From assembly GCA_031386985.1 (NCBI GenBank), contig JANNCV010000026.1, forward strand, positions 84,626-148,625: a DNA stretch of 64,000 nt, written 5' to 3'. This document shows, piece by piece, positions 43,909 through 53,102 of the stretch. Source of the DNA: JANJUB01 sp031386985 (GTDB lineage Bacteria > Armatimonadota > Fimbriimonadia > Fimbriimonadales > Fimbriimonadaceae). Both the position numbers and the translations under genes were made by a program. The first letter of the stretch is position 1, and each line of letters starts with the position of its first letter. The notes under the pieces are model-generated. The model was not told the origin of the DNA and ran no database searches. It saw only the letters and a program-made list of their open reading frames with translations.

Positions 43909-45867
43909 ATGATTCGATTGCACACTGTCCGCACCTTGGGATTGAGCCTTGGTTTGGTCGCTTGTCTGTCAAGTGCCGATCAGACTTTTCAACCCGTAAA
44001 AACCATGATCGCGCCGAAAGGAAAGACGATGAATACGCGTTTGCTTATCCCGCAAATTAAGGACGTCTTTCATAGTAACACCCGTAGCAACTCGGAAAAT
44101 GACCATATTCCGATTCCGATTGGGACGATTAACAATTTGCCGTTTGGTCAGCAAAACAACAGCCTGCCAGGAAGCTATGCCAAAAGCCCACTGTTCCGGG
44201 GTATTGGCCCAACGGGATACGTTCCGCCCGATCCTGACATGGCCGCCGGCCCCAATCATGTTGTCCTAGTTGTCAACACGGCGGTGGCTTTTGCTAATAA
44301 ATCCAATGGACAGATAACTTTCCAACAAGACATAGACGCGTTCTTTTCAACTGAATTCACGGGAGGAATTATCTCCGACCCCAAGATTCTTTTTGATGCA
44401 ACGTCCGGTCGCTGGTTCCTAACAATCATCAACCCGGACTTCGATGCGACCGAGAGTTGGCAGCTAGTTGCGGTCTCCGATGACGCTGATCCGAACGGAA
44501 CCTGGACTAAATTTAAGATTGACAATGAGCTTAATCGAGGAACGAGTTCCTACTGGTTGGACTATCCAGGTTGGGGTATCAACAAGGATGCCATCGCTGT
44601 AACGGGGAACATGTTCGGTTATACGTCTGGCTTCGGCGGCGTTTATCTATTCACGATCCGCAAGGCCGAGCTCCTAACTGGTGGCAGTCCGGTGGTTAAC
44701 TATTTCGAGTTGCCCAATGCCGGAACGGTTCAGACGGCTCGAACATACGATGCCAATCTGGATACGATTTATGGAATGTTTGCGGCGAGCACTTCGGCCA
44801 TGGGCTTTGTTGCTTTCACAAATCTGACGACCGCACCAACGATGACAACGACTAATGTCAACGTCCCTTCTTACACTCGCGTACAGCAGGATGCGGCTTC
44901 GGGAGGAAACTTTCTTGACGCTCTTGACGGACGACTTTTCAACGCTATGTGGCGCAACGGCAGATTGGTCTCCTCGCACACGGTCGCGGGGAATGGCGGT
45001 GTTAACAAAGTTCGCTGGTATGAAATGACAACCAACGGTTGGCCAACCTCTGGAAACCAGCCTACCAACACGCAGACGGGTGAAATCGTCGGTTCTTCCG
45101 GTTCCGACACGCACATGCCCGCCATCGCTATCAACCAACGAAATGATATTGGAATCGTCTATTCACGTTCCAGTGCCGCAATAACCTCTGATCTACTTTT
45201 CGCTTCCCGGCGGGCTAATGATCCTCCCGGAACGGTGGGACCCTCATCAACGATTAAAGTGGGCAGTGGCAACTATCCCTACGGTCGTTGGGGAGACTAC
45301 TTTGGCGCATGCATTGATCCGATAGACCTCAATCTGTTTTGGGTTTATGGCATGGTTGTCGAAGGAAGCAACTGGAACACTTACTTCCAGAGCTTCCGCG
45401 TTTCTCAGCCGGCAGATTCGGTTGTTACGGGTGTTTCGATGGTTGAGGGCAAATTGCCCTCGGGCAATCTAACTTCGATCTTGTCATCGAATAACTCGTA
45501 CTTCTCAGTCACATCGTTGCCGCTCCTTCGAACAGGCGAAGTTTGCTCCGCGCAAATCACGTCAACCGTCCTCGCCAATCCGCAAAGCCTAAAAATCAAA
45601 TTTGAAGCTCGCGCGGCGGCCGGGATCACCGGTAGCGTTTTTGCTTGGAACTACACAACTTCGGCTTGGGATTATGCTGGCTCCACTCCTCTAACCGCAA
45701 CTGATGCGGTCAAGACGATTAGCTTGCCTACTCCTTACAGTAAGTACATGAGCAACACTCGGCAAATCAAGATCCTCGTGCGAGGAATCAACCCTTACCG
45801 AGCGGGAGTTACAACGCTTCCGTTTACGTTGAGAATAGATCACGCCATCATCAACGGGCTCTATTAA
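43909..45867 (+). CDS. Large secreted protein with a recurrent C-terminal domain
   Basis: This 652-residue protein starts at the ATG 5 bp after GGGAG (another ATG lies 12 bp upstream). A signal peptide is present (about 1-23). Residues 80-480 are a beta-rich domain with propeller-like features (FRGIGPTGYVPPDPDMAAGP, ISDPKILFDATSGRWFLTI), as in predicted exported glycosidase- or adhesin-like proteins. The last about 150 residues (from VVTGVSMVEGKLPSGNL) form a separate beta domain that also ends the gene at 48816. No catalytic motif is evident. A strong terminator follows. Confidence 0.85.
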   Translation: MIRLHTVRTLGLSLGLVACLSSADQTFQPVKTMIAPKGKTMNTRLLIPQIKDVFHSNTRSNSENDHIPIPIGTINNLPFGQQNNSLPGSYAKSPLFRGIGPTGYVPPDPDMAAGPNHVVLVVNTAVAFANKSNGQITFQQDIDAFFSTEFTGGIISDPKILFDATSGRWFLTIINPDFDATESWQLVAVSDDADPNGTWTKFKIDNELNRGTSSYWLDYPGWGINKDAIAVTGNMFGYTSGFGGVYLFTIRKAELLTGGSPVVNYFELPNAGTVQTARTYDANLDTIYGMFAASTSAMGFVAFTNLTTAPTMTTTNVNVPSYTRVQQDAASGGNFLDALDGRLFNAMWRNGRLVSSHTVAGNGGVNKVRWYEMTTNGWPTSGNQPTNTQTGEIVGSSGSDTHMPAIAINQRNDIGIVYSRSSAAITSDLLFASRRANDPPGTVGPSSTIKVGSGNYPYGRWGDYFGACIDPIDLNLFWVYGMVVEGSNWNTYFQSFRVSQPADSVVTGVSMVEGKLPSGNLTSILSSNNSYFSVTSLPLLRTGEVCSAQITSTVLANPQSLKIKFEARAAAGITGSVFAWNYTTSAWDYAGSTPLTATDAVKTISLPTPYSKYMSNTRQIKILVRGINPYRAGVTTLPFTLRIDHAIINGLY

Positions 45868-45887
45868 TCAATCGGCTCCCCAGGGAA

Positions 45888-45922
45888 GAAGCCCGTGGCA
45901 CTCGCCGCGGGCTTCTTTTTTT
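45888..45922 (+). terminator. Terminator after the secreted-protein gene
   Basis: GAAGCCCGTGGC / GCCGCGGGCTTC, a 12-bp stem with one G-T pair and ACTC loop, followed by seven T residues. Confidence 0.95.
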
Positions 45923-45929
45923 GAGGGGG

Positions 45930-45935
45930 TAAGCT
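45930..45935 (+). promoter_or_regulatory. -10-like element (TAAGCT) of the first sulfatase gene
   Basis: TAAGCT lies 6 nt before the ATG at 45942, directly after the preceding terminator. Upstream GGGGG is part of the common G-rich context of these hexamers. Confidence 0.4.
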
Positions 45936-45941
45936 CGGCTG

Positions 45942-47417
45942 ATGATGTCAACCTTGACGTTCGCGGTGATGACCTTGACCGTTCGACCCAACATCATCGT
46001 AATTTTGGCCGACGATCATGCTAGGAGTGCAACATCCTGCTACGGATCGAACCTGATTCAAACCCCAGGGATTGACAGAATCGCTCGCCAAGGCGTGCGA
46101 TTTGATCGTCACTATACGAGCAACCCAATATGTGGGCCGAGTCGGGCGAGCCTCCTAACGGGGAAGTACAGTCACAAAAATGGATTCAAAGACAATGATT
46201 CAAAGTTCGATGGCTCTCAAGTCACCTTCCCAAAACTCCTGCAATCCAAGGGCTACGAAACATCAGTGATTGGCAAGTGGCACTTGGTCTCTGAGCCGAC
46301 CGGCTTTGATCATTGGGAGATATTGCCCGGACAAGGTGCCTACTATAATCCGGAGTTCATTACGCCTCAGGGGCGGCAAAAGAATGAGGGTTACGTGAGT
46401 GAGATCACCACCACAAAGGCCGTCTCGTGGCTACAACGCAAACACTCCAAGCCCTATTTCTTACTCATAGGGCACAAAGCGCCCCACCGAAGCTGGATTC
46501 CGAGTGTGGATCGAATCCCCCTTTTTGAAAATCGTATTTTCCCCGAACCGGTAACTCTTCGGACCGATCACGCGACCTTAACGAGTGGCGCAAAAACAGT
46601 AGGGATGCGAGTTGACGCGGATATGCGTCCCGCTGAGGACTTGATGGTGGGATTTGTGCCTTCGGCGCTCACCCAAACCCAGCGAGGAGCTTGGCAAACA
46701 GGTTTCTCGGGCCAAGATGAAGCTTACCGCTCCAAGCTCGAAAAAACAGGCGATTTGCTTGGCACGAACTACCAGCGCTATCTTCAGAACTATCTGCGAT
46801 GCGTGGACTCGGTGGATGACGGAGTCGTGGAGGTGTTGGACTTTCTCGACAACTCGGGTCAGAGCCAAAACACGATCGTAATCTACGCTTCTGATCAAGG
46901 GTTCTTTCTAGGCGAAAATGGCTGGTATGACAAACGCTGGTTCTACGAGCCTTCGGCAGGTACGCCACTCGTGATGTGTGGGCCTTCAATTGGTCGGGGA
47001 AAAAAGGTAAGCACTTTGACTTCAAATGTGGACCTGGCCCCGACGATTCTGGAGCTCGCCGGACTTCGTGGGCCAGCCGAGATGCAAGGATCGTCGTTAC
47101 TCCCCCAGCTCAAGGGGAAAAAAACGAACTCAATCCCGGCTTATGGCCACTTCTATGAGAGCAACGACGGGGAACATAAGGTTCCCAAGTACATCTCACT
47201 ATGCACGGACCGATACAAGCTGATTCGCTACTATGAATTGGCTGAATGGGAGCTGTTTGATCTTGAAAGGGATCCAAATGAGCGAGAAAATAGGTGGTTT
47301 GATCCAGAGCTAAGTGGCACCATCCGAACCGAAATGGTGCGGAAACTGTTAGAGCGGGCTCGCCAAGTTGGTGAGGTGCCGGAGATTCTTGACCTTTTTA
47401 AGCTCAGAAAGCTGTGA
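45942..47417 (+). CDS. Sulfatase (formylglycine type I)
   Basis: This 491-residue alkaline-phosphatase-superfamily sulfatase has N-terminal metal Asp pair ILADDH and the modified Cys64 in the motif CGPSRASLLTG (C-x-P-S-R), which must be converted to formylglycine. Later landmarks are GKWHL, HKAPHRSW and YASDQGFFLGENGWYDKRW. It probably acts on sulfated sugars (family S1). The N-terminal hydrophobic stretch is short and weak as a signal peptide. No formylglycine-generating enzyme gene is nearby. It converges with a second sulfatase with 14 bp between. Confidence 0.92.
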   Translation: MMSTLTFAVMTLTVRPNIIVILADDHARSATSCYGSNLIQTPGIDRIARQGVRFDRHYTSNPICGPSRASLLTGKYSHKNGFKDNDSKFDGSQVTFPKLLQSKGYETSVIGKWHLVSEPTGFDHWEILPGQGAYYNPEFITPQGRQKNEGYVSEITTTKAVSWLQRKHSKPYFLLIGHKAPHRSWIPSVDRIPLFENRIFPEPVTLRTDHATLTSGAKTVGMRVDADMRPAEDLMVGFVPSALTQTQRGAWQTGFSGQDEAYRSKLEKTGDLLGTNYQRYLQNYLRCVDSVDDGVVEVLDFLDNSGQSQNTIVIYASDQGFFLGENGWYDKRWFYEPSAGTPLVMCGPSIGRGKKVSTLTSNVDLAPTILELAGLRGPAEMQGSSLLPQLKGKKTNSIPAYGHFYESNDGEHKVPKYISLCTDRYKLIRYYELAEWELFDLERDPNERENRWFDPELSGTIRTEMVRKLLERARQVGEVPEILDLFKLRKL

Positions 47418-47431
47418 GTTTTTTCGAAAAG

Positions 47432-48769
47432 TCATCCGTTCACCCTCCCCGGTGGGCGGACCTCGGTGCCTTTCGATTTCGTTATTGTATCCCCTAGCTC
47501 CTCACGCCCCACGCGAATCATTCGCATGAGGCGTTTGACGATTTCAGGGTACTTTGAGGCTAAATTGGTCGTTTCTCCCGGGTCGGAAGCTAAGTTAAAC
47601 AGCGACAACTCAATCTGCTGAACTACTTCGCCCGCCGATCTACCGCCGGCTCCGGCGGGCTCGGTTTGGTGGCGATGAGAATGGGCAACGTGCAGCTTCC
47701 AATCGCCGCTACGCACGGCTTGTAGCTCGCCCGGCCAATAATAGTAGAACCATTTCCAAGGCGTCCTTGATTCTGCATCTTTGAGCAATGGGCGGATATC
47801 GTGACCATCAATCTTTCTCTCCGGAAGCTTCCCGTCCGCCATTGCCGCCACGGTTGGAAGGACATCCATTGTCGAAGCAACCTGCGTTGAAACGCGTCCG
47901 GCTGGAATCGCTCCCGGCTGCCAGAAAATGCCGGGAACTCGGAATCCGGCTTCAAATGTTGTTCCTTTGCCCTCCCTCAAGCCACCGGAGGAGCCAGCGT
48001 GATCGCCGTACGGGCGCCACGGCCCGTTATCCGACGAGAAGAACACCAAGGTATTTCTGTCAATGCCGTTTTTCCTTAGCGTTGCCAATATCTCCCCAAC
48101 TGACCAGTCAATTTCTTGGATCGTATCGGCGTAAAGCCCCTTACCGCTACCGCCGACAAAACGAGGACTCGCCGCGATGGGAACATGAGGCATTGAGTGG
48201 GCTAGATAAAGCAGAAATGGCTTTGATTTGTTCGATGAAATGAAGTCTGTAGCGGCTCGGGTGTAGCGAGAAGTTAGCGTCGCTTGATCCGCCAAACCCT
48301 TAATTTCCTGAACTCGTTCGTTGCCTTCAAACAAGTGCAAAGCGGGCCAATTCGAGCCGTTTGGGGGCCACATATCATTGGAGTAAGGCAACCCAAAAAA
48401 CGAGTCAAAACCATGATTCGTGGGCATCAAGTTATTCACTCCCAAGTGCCATTTTCCGATACAAGCCGTCGTGTATCCTAGCGGCTTAACCGCCTCGGCA
48501 AGAGTGGTCTCATCCGGGTTCAAACCCGTCTTGGAGTCTGGGTTCAGAACGTGGGGAACACTAACGCGCTGAGGGTAGCAACCGGTAAGTAATGAAGCGC
48601 GTGAGGGGCTGCAAGCCGGGGATGCCGCGTAGAAATTGGTAAAGCGAACGCCCTCTTTCGCCATTTGATCAAGGTTTGGAGTCTTGAACTCTCGATTCCC
48701 GTAACAGCTTAGATCACCATAACCGAGGTCATCGCAAAAGATGACGACGAAGTTTGGCGGCTTGGCCAA
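47432..48769 (-). CDS. Arylsulfatase A-like sulfatase
   Basis: This 445-residue type I sulfatase has VVIFCDDLGYGDLSCYG, modified Cys53 in CSPSRASLLTG, GKWHLG, HSMPHVP and SSDNGPWRPYG. It starts with TTG; there is no ATG in the upstream frame, and the upstream residues (CALAIL) hint that export signals, if any, are short or that the true start uses another rare codon. It differs in sequence from the convergent sulfatase, so the two probably cut different sulfate esters. Confidence 0.9.
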   Translation of the reverse strand: MAKPPNFVVIFCDDLGYGDLSCYGNREFKTPNLDQMAKEGVRFTNFYAASPACSPSRASLLTGCYPQRVSVPHVLNPDSKTGLNPDETTLAEAVKPLGYTTACIGKWHLGVNNLMPTNHGFDSFFGLPYSNDMWPPNGSNWPALHLFEGNERVQEIKGLADQATLTSRYTRAATDFISSNKSKPFLLYLAHSMPHVPIAASPRFVGGSGKGLYADTIQEIDWSVGEILATLRKNGIDRNTLVFFSSDNGPWRPYGDHAGSSGGLREGKGTTFEAGFRVPGIFWQPGAIPAGRVSTQVASTMDVLPTVAAMADGKLPERKIDGHDIRPLLKDAESRTPWKWFYYYWPGELQAVRSGDWKLHVAHSHRHQTEPAGAGGRSAGEVVQQIELSLFNLASDPGETTNLASKYPEIVKRLMRMIRVGREELGDTITKSKGTEVRPPGRVNG

Positions 48770-48815
48770 GATAGCCAGTGCGCAAGTCCCACGAGCATAA
48801 GCGGATTCTACTTGC

Positions 48816-49856
48816 TTATCGAATCAGAGTGGCTGAAACCAGATCGAAACTAACGCCCCATGATCTCGTTAGCAGAGTTCCCGGGTCAAAATAACTCAGT
48901 TTTGCCCGAATCTCGCGAGTTGAAGGATGGACGAACCGATTTACATTTGAGGGTAGTTCAATCATGACCGTCTGATCCGCCGACGTGCAAGGGCGAGCGT
49001 CAATCTGAACGTAACCAGAGGTTTGAAAGTCCCAAAGCAAGATCCTCTGGTTCACGAGCGCAACTGGCACAGCGCTGGATAGAGTCTCTACGGAGAGCCG
49101 CAGGATGGAAAAACTTCCACTCGGCGCCGTCATGTGGGTCTCGATTGAAACGGCCGGGTCCTGGCGTGAGCGGGACGGGTCCTGTCGAATAGAAAGGCGC
49201 AAATCGTCGCTCGTGAAGAGGTCGGGCAGAGCACCGCTTTGAGGGATTCCGATAACAATGTTGTAGGCATTAGGTTGCAGTTGAATCGTTTTGGCGTATC
49301 CAGTGATATTGTCGATTCCGAGCGAACCGGTCACGGCCGTACCCCCGGCGGTAATCACGGGCTCATGCCGAAACATGATGCGGCTCATATTTGCCATCAT
49401 TGCCGAAAAAGCTCCGGTGCCGGTTGTATGAACGAAGTTAGCTTCAAGGACATCAAACGAGGCATGAACCCAACTTGAGTTTGGGGGCAAAACAACTTTG
49501 CTTACCGAAGACCACCGATCCGTGTTTGTGGCAAACAATATCAACCTAATCTCCAGAGGGTTTGGACCCGTGTTTCGCAAATCAACTTCGATTCGATCAA
49601 CCGTTGCCGCCGTATAGTTTCCGGCCCATTGCACGGTGTTAAACGTGGCGAGAAATCCACCCGCAGCGCTAATCTGCAGATACTTATCACCTGCCCCAGC
49701 GGGACCGCCGGTTGAGATGTTGCCTGGGCTCGATCCTCCGCCCCAAGACATCGTCGTGCCATCTTGAAAATTATCAGTTTGATTAAGCGTGATCGCGGCC
49801 GTGCCGAGAACCGAGCAACAAATCACCAAGAAGCTCGCGAGAAATCGGGAAATCAT
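48816..49856 (-). CDS. Secreted protein sharing a C-terminal domain with the 43909 gene
   Basis: This 346-residue protein has a signal peptide (FLASFLVICCSVLGTAA), an N-terminal beta-sandwich-like domain (about 20-185; NFQDGTTMSWGGGSSPGNIS) and a C-terminal domain (from about 195: AYNIVIGIPQSGALPDLFTS, ILLWDFQTSGYVQIDARP, FVHPSTREIRAKLSYFDPG). That final domain repeats the layout at the end of the 43909 gene product (VFAWNYTTSAWDYAGSTPL, YMSNTRQIKILVRGINPYRA). On its strand TACAAT lies 5 nt before the ATG. Function unknown; surface attachment or binding is possible. Confidence 0.8.
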   Translation of the reverse strand: MISRFLASFLVICCSVLGTAAITLNQTDNFQDGTTMSWGGGSSPGNISTGGPAGAGDKYLQISAAGGFLATFNTVQWAGNYTAATVDRIEVDLRNTGPNPLEIRLILFATNTDRWSSVSKVVLPPNSSWVHASFDVLEANFVHTTGTGAFSAMMANMSRIMFRHEPVITAGGTAVTGSLGIDNITGYAKTIQLQPNAYNIVIGIPQSGALPDLFTSDDLRLSIRQDPSRSRQDPAVSIETHMTAPSGSFSILRLSVETLSSAVPVALVNQRILLWDFQTSGYVQIDARPCTSADQTVMIELPSNVNRFVHPSTREIRAKLSYFDPGTLLTRSWGVSFDLVSATLIR

Positions 49857-49861
49857 GCCCT

Positions 49862-49867
49862 ATTGTA
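49862..49867 (-). promoter_or_regulatory. -10-like element (TACAAT) of the 49856 gene
   Basis: On the minus strand TACAAT, AGGGC, ATG: a near-consensus -10 only 5 nt from the start codon. Confidence 0.5.
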
Positions 49868-49966
49868 GCTAAACTCCGTTGTGTTCGGGCAGATCGTCAG
49901 AAAATAATAGCAAATTTACCGGCAAATATTAAGAAAGCCAGACCAGCGGAAACCGCAGACTTAATA

Positions 49967-50752
49967 CTATCCACCCCGCTTGTCCCGAACGAGGGTTGCA
50001 TAGGCGTTATGGGCGTGAATAGACTCATGATTTTCAACTTCAATCTCGTACCAGCTGATCCGCTTTTCTGCCTCAAATGCGAGTGAAACCTCGCGAACAA
50101 TGTCCTCAACGAATCGGGGATTATCGAACGCTTGCTCGGTCACAAACTTCTCGTCGGGTCGTTTCAGAACGGGATAAAGCGGTGCCGAAGCACATTTCTC
50201 CACCATTTCTATAACCTCTTCCAGCCAGATCATTTCACCAAATCTGATGCGCACCGTAACGTAGCCACGCTGGTTATGGGCGCCGTAGGCACTGATTTCC
50301 TTGGAGCACGGACACAGGGTTGTCACCGGAACTACAACCTGCATCACAAAGTCTTGCCTGCAATCGGCGAAAAAAGAGCAGTCATATTGCATCATTCCGA
50401 CTTGCCTTGTCACTGGAGCCGCTTTGCTCATGAAAAACGGGAACGAAACCTCAAGGTGGGCTCGCTCGGCATCCAACCGCTCTTTCAATCGTCGAATAAT
50501 CTGAGGAATCGCATTGACGCTTACCTCGCCGTGATGCTCATTCAAAACCGTTAAAAACCGGCTCATATGTGTTCCCTTAAAGTGTTTTGGTAGTTCGACC
50601 GTGAGTGTAAAATCCCCAATGGTGTGTTGTAACTCGTGCTCACGGTCGAGTACGGCGATAGGGTGCTTAACGGCGCGCACTCCAACCTTATCTATTGAAA
50701 TGTTTCGCTCATCGGGGGTGGCTTGAATGTCAACGAGGGGAGTATCGGGCAT
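49967..50752 (-). CDS. folE2: GTP cyclohydrolase I, FolE2 type
   Basis: This 261-residue enzyme converts GTP to 7,8-dihydroneopterin triphosphate for folate (and possibly queuosine) synthesis, using a metal other than strictly zinc. Motifs: VDIQATPDERNISIDKVGV, KGTHMSRF, TLCPCSKEISAYGAHNQRG, and the C-terminal ENHESIHAHNAYA with metal ligands. The start codon is directly next to the stop of the upstream methyltransferase gene, so both are one operon. FolE2 is typical of bacteria exposed to zinc limitation, but no Zur site is evident. Confidence 0.95.
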   Translation of the reverse strand: MPDTPLVDIQATPDERNISIDKVGVRAVKHPIAVLDREHELQHTIGDFTLTVELPKHFKGTHMSRFLTVLNEHHGEVSVNAIPQIIRRLKERLDAERAHLEVSFPFFMSKAAPVTRQVGMMQYDCSFFADCRQDFVMQVVVPVTTLCPCSKEISAYGAHNQRGYVTVRIRFGEMIWLEEVIEMVEKCASAPLYPVLKRPDEKFVTEQAFDNPRFVEDIVREVSLAFEAEKRISWYEIEVENHESIHAHNAYATLVRDKRGG

Positions 50753-51481
50753 CTACTTCAATTGTGGCGTATCTTGCGAAACCACGTAGAACCCGAAGCC
50801 TAGGGTATCGCGACCGTACAGCAGATAGGCGTTGTACCAGCGATCGGATTGCGCTCGAAATTCTTCAGCATCTGGATCGAGGGGGTTGTTCTCGCACCAC
50901 TCCAGCATTGACGAGCGATATCTCCCTTCATAGTTGTCCCATTCTTCCTGACTCGCATAGCAAGAATGCAACAGGTGATATCCGGCTCTGCTGACTCTTG
51001 CCGCGTTTTCGGCGTGGGTAGTGAAATCAGATTCTCCCGCTCCGAGGACTTCTAAGTAAGCTAAGTCGGGTTTCCTGGCCCAAAAGCCATCGCCCAGAAC
51101 CAGCTTTCCCCCGGAGTTAAGGCGGGTTTGGCAAAACTCAAGGGTGGCCTCTATTCCTCCTAGAGCATGCGTGGAACCAATACAGAGGATGACATCAAAC
51201 TTGCTCCGATCAATATCCTTAGCTGTGCCAATGATAAACGTGGCAGAAGTTGGGCCCCTTCGCGCGCGCTCAACCGAAACCTCGTTGTAGTCAACACCAA
51301 TGCTGATACTTCGATTTGAGGCCAATGTTGTCCACGCTCCGAACCCGCATCCAATATCCAGGAGGGTTTTGCCTTCGGCTACACCAGCGCTGACCAGCAG
51401 TTCCGACGCTCTCCAAAGGCTTACCGGGCAAGCAAATTCGCACCGGGTATGAGCTATGTTCGAGTAGCGCTGGCGATTCAT
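50753..51481 (-). CDS. Class I SAM-dependent methyltransferase
   Basis: This 242-residue protein has SAM motif I LLDIGCGFGAW, acidic VDYNEVS at the end of strand 2, FDVILCIGSTHALGG and KLVLGDGFWARKP. The C-terminal part with YYS-type Trp/Tyr residues (EEWDNYEGRY, RWYNAYLLYG) resembles small-molecule methyltransferases. It ends one base before the folE2 start. TAATCT lies 6 nt upstream of its ATG without Shine-Dalgarno sequence. The substrate is unknown; a pterin or other folE2-related product is a guess from context. Confidence 0.87.
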   Translation of the reverse strand: MNRQRYSNIAHTRCEFACPVSLWRASELLVSAGVAEGKTLLDIGCGFGAWTTLASNRSISIGVDYNEVSVERARRGPTSATFIIGTAKDIDRSKFDVILCIGSTHALGGIEATLEFCQTRLNSGGKLVLGDGFWARKPDLAYLEVLGAGESDFTTHAENAARVSRAGYHLLHSCYASQEEWDNYEGRYRSSMLEWCENNPLDPDAEEFRAQSDRWYNAYLLYGRDTLGFGFYVVSQDTPQLK

Positions 51482-51487
51482 CCCGGC

Positions 51488-51493
51488 AGATTA
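51488..51493 (-). promoter_or_regulatory. -10-like element (TAATCT) of the methyltransferase-folE2 operon
   Basis: On the minus strand TAATCT is followed by 6 nt and the ATG at 51481. Confidence 0.5.
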
Positions 51494-51540
51494 CACCACG
51501 AGACGCACGGCCTAGCGGCCTAACCGACTCGCGGGTCGTA

Positions 51541-51546
51541 TATAAT
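51541..51546 (+). promoter_or_regulatory. Consensus -10 (TATAAT) of the Tat oxidoreductase gene
   Basis: A perfect TATAAT lies 12 nt before the ATG at 51559, so the leader would be only about 5-6 nt and holds no Shine-Dalgarno sequence. No clear -35 is seen at 17 bp. Confidence 0.65.
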
Positions 51547-51558
51547 AAAAACAGCGCA

Positions 51559-52938
51559 ATGAGCATCAAAAACATTAACCCGTCTCGAAGACAATTTATC
51601 AAAGCAACGGGAGGGATCGTCGCGGTATCCGCATTACCTTCTCTGGGATTCGCGTCGGTTCATCCCGGCAGCAGCGATGAGATTCGCGTTGCGCTGGTTG
51701 GATGCGGCGGACGTGGAAGCGGCGCGGCGGTAAATGCCCTGCGAACAACAAGCGGGCCGATAAAGCTTGTTGCCATGGCCGATGTGTTCGAAGACCGACT
51801 CAAGGGAAGTTACGAGAACATCGTAAAGGACAACGCCAAACTCACAGACGTACCCGCTGAGAGAAAATTCATTGGATTTGATGCATACAAGAAGGCGATG
51901 GATTGCCTGAAGCCGGGCGATATCGTCATCCTCACCACTCCTCCGGCTTTTCGTTGGGTGCATTTTTCCTACGCGATTTCAAAGAAGTTGAACGTGTTCA
52001 TGGAAAAACCGGTTACGGTTGACGGCCCAACGAGCAAGAAGATGTTGCTGCTAGCCGAGGAGGCAACCGCGGCGAATCTCAAGGTCGGGGTTGGCTTGAT
52101 GTCGCGTCATCAACGTCCGCTCCAAGAGCTTCACAAGCGCGTTCAAGACGGCGAGCTGGGCGAGATATTGCTCATGCGAGGCTACCGAATGCATGGCCCC
52201 GCGGGTTACATGCAATCGCTCCCTAAGCCTGAAGGCACCACGGATTTGGAATATCAAATCCGCAGATTCCATAGTTTCCTTTGGGCGAGCGGCGGTTGCT
52301 TTAGCGATTTCTATATTCATATCGTTGACCACGGCATTTGGATGAAGAACGCGGTTCCAGTTAGCGCTCGCGCTTCGGGTGGCCGGCATTATCGCCAAAC
52401 CGCCGAGGGTGCCACGTTTGTTGATCAGAACCTGGACACCTATTCGGTGGAATACACCTTCGCCGATGGCACCAAGTTTTACTTCGATGGTCGGTGTGTT
52501 GAGGGGGCTCAGGGCAAATATTCTAGCCACTTGCACGGAAGCAAAGGGACTGCGATCGCCTCCCGCGCGAATGACTGTGGCGGCCCTTCGGCCATTTACA
52601 AGGGCCAGAACATGGTGGATGAGAACCTCCAATGGATTTCAACCGACACGAGTAACCCATACCAAAATGAGTGGGATGAACTCGTCGTCGCGATTCGCGA
52701 GAACAAGCCCTACAATGAAGTGAGGGTTGGAGTTCAAGCGAGCTTGGTTTCGAGCATGGGTCGAATGGCCGCGCATACCGGCCAAGAGATTTCTTACGAA
52801 GATATGCTGAATTGTGAGCACGAGTTTGCGCCGGGATTAGATTTGTTAACGTATGGTTCCGAGGCCCCATTGGTGGCGGGCACGAATGGGCGTTATCCGG
52901 TTCCGATGCCGGGATTAAACTCCACCCGCGAATATTAA
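51559..52938 (+). CDS. Tat-exported Gfo/Idh/MocA-family oxidoreductase
   Basis: This 459-residue protein has a Tat signal (PSRRQFIKATGGIVAVSALP), the nucleotide motif VALVGCGGRGSGAA, LTTPPAFR, the catalytic FMEKPVTVDGP and a C-terminal domain with a HIVDHGIWM His region. Like the 23300 gene it is probably periplasmic with a bound NAD(P). The two share the fold but differ clearly (this one has DHGIWM, that one GDMGCHIFN). Substrate unknown; a sugar is likely. Confidence 0.9.
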   Translation: MSIKNINPSRRQFIKATGGIVAVSALPSLGFASVHPGSSDEIRVALVGCGGRGSGAAVNALRTTSGPIKLVAMADVFEDRLKGSYENIVKDNAKLTDVPAERKFIGFDAYKKAMDCLKPGDIVILTTPPAFRWVHFSYAISKKLNVFMEKPVTVDGPTSKKMLLLAEEATAANLKVGVGLMSRHQRPLQELHKRVQDGELGEILLMRGYRMHGPAGYMQSLPKPEGTTDLEYQIRRFHSFLWASGGCFSDFYIHIVDHGIWMKNAVPVSARASGGRHYRQTAEGATFVDQNLDTYSVEYTFADGTKFYFDGRCVEGAQGKYSSHLHGSKGTAIASRANDCGGPSAIYKGQNMVDENLQWISTDTSNPYQNEWDELVVAIRENKPYNEVRVGVQASLVSSMGRMAAHTGQEISYEDMLNCEHEFAPGLDLLTYGSEAPLVAGTNGRYPVPMPGLNSTREY

Positions 52939-52945
52939 AAGCCCC

Positions 52946-52975
52946 AGAGAGCGCGGTCGGGAGACCGCGCTCTCT
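52946..52975. terminator. Hairpin between the oxidoreductase and tRNA-Leu
   Basis: Perfect 13-bp stem AGAGAGCGCGGTC / GACCGCGCTCTCT with loop GGGA. It lies between convergent transcripts (oxidoreductase plus, tRNA minus) and has no T-tract on the plus strand, so it is a probable but atypical terminator serving both. Confidence 0.6.
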
Positions 52976-52980
52976 AAAAT

Positions 52981-53066
52981 TGGTGCCCAGGGAGGGACTC
53001 GAACCCTCATGTCCTTGCGGACAACGGATTTTAAGTCCGCTGCGTCTACCATTCCGCCACCCGGGC
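52981..53066 (-). tRNA. tRNA-Leu (anticodon UAA)
   Basis: Reading the minus strand, GCCCGGG pairs with CCTGGGC in the acceptor stem, the D arm is GCGGAATGGTAGACGC, the anticodon loop is CTTAAAA (anticodon TAA), the class II variable arm is TGTCCGCAAGGACAT, and the T arm GGTTCGAGTCC is canonical. The 3' CCA is encoded. The long variable arm confirms leucine. Confidence 0.95.
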
Positions 53067-53102
53067 TGGGCATCAAATTATACTGGACGGGGGGCTTGGC
53101 TT

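Noticed and set aside
49897..50001. 34-residue hydrophobic frame overlapping the folE2 end
   Set aside because: It has a plausible membrane-like end, but no ribosome site or TANNNT element and mostly overlaps folE2; not enough support.
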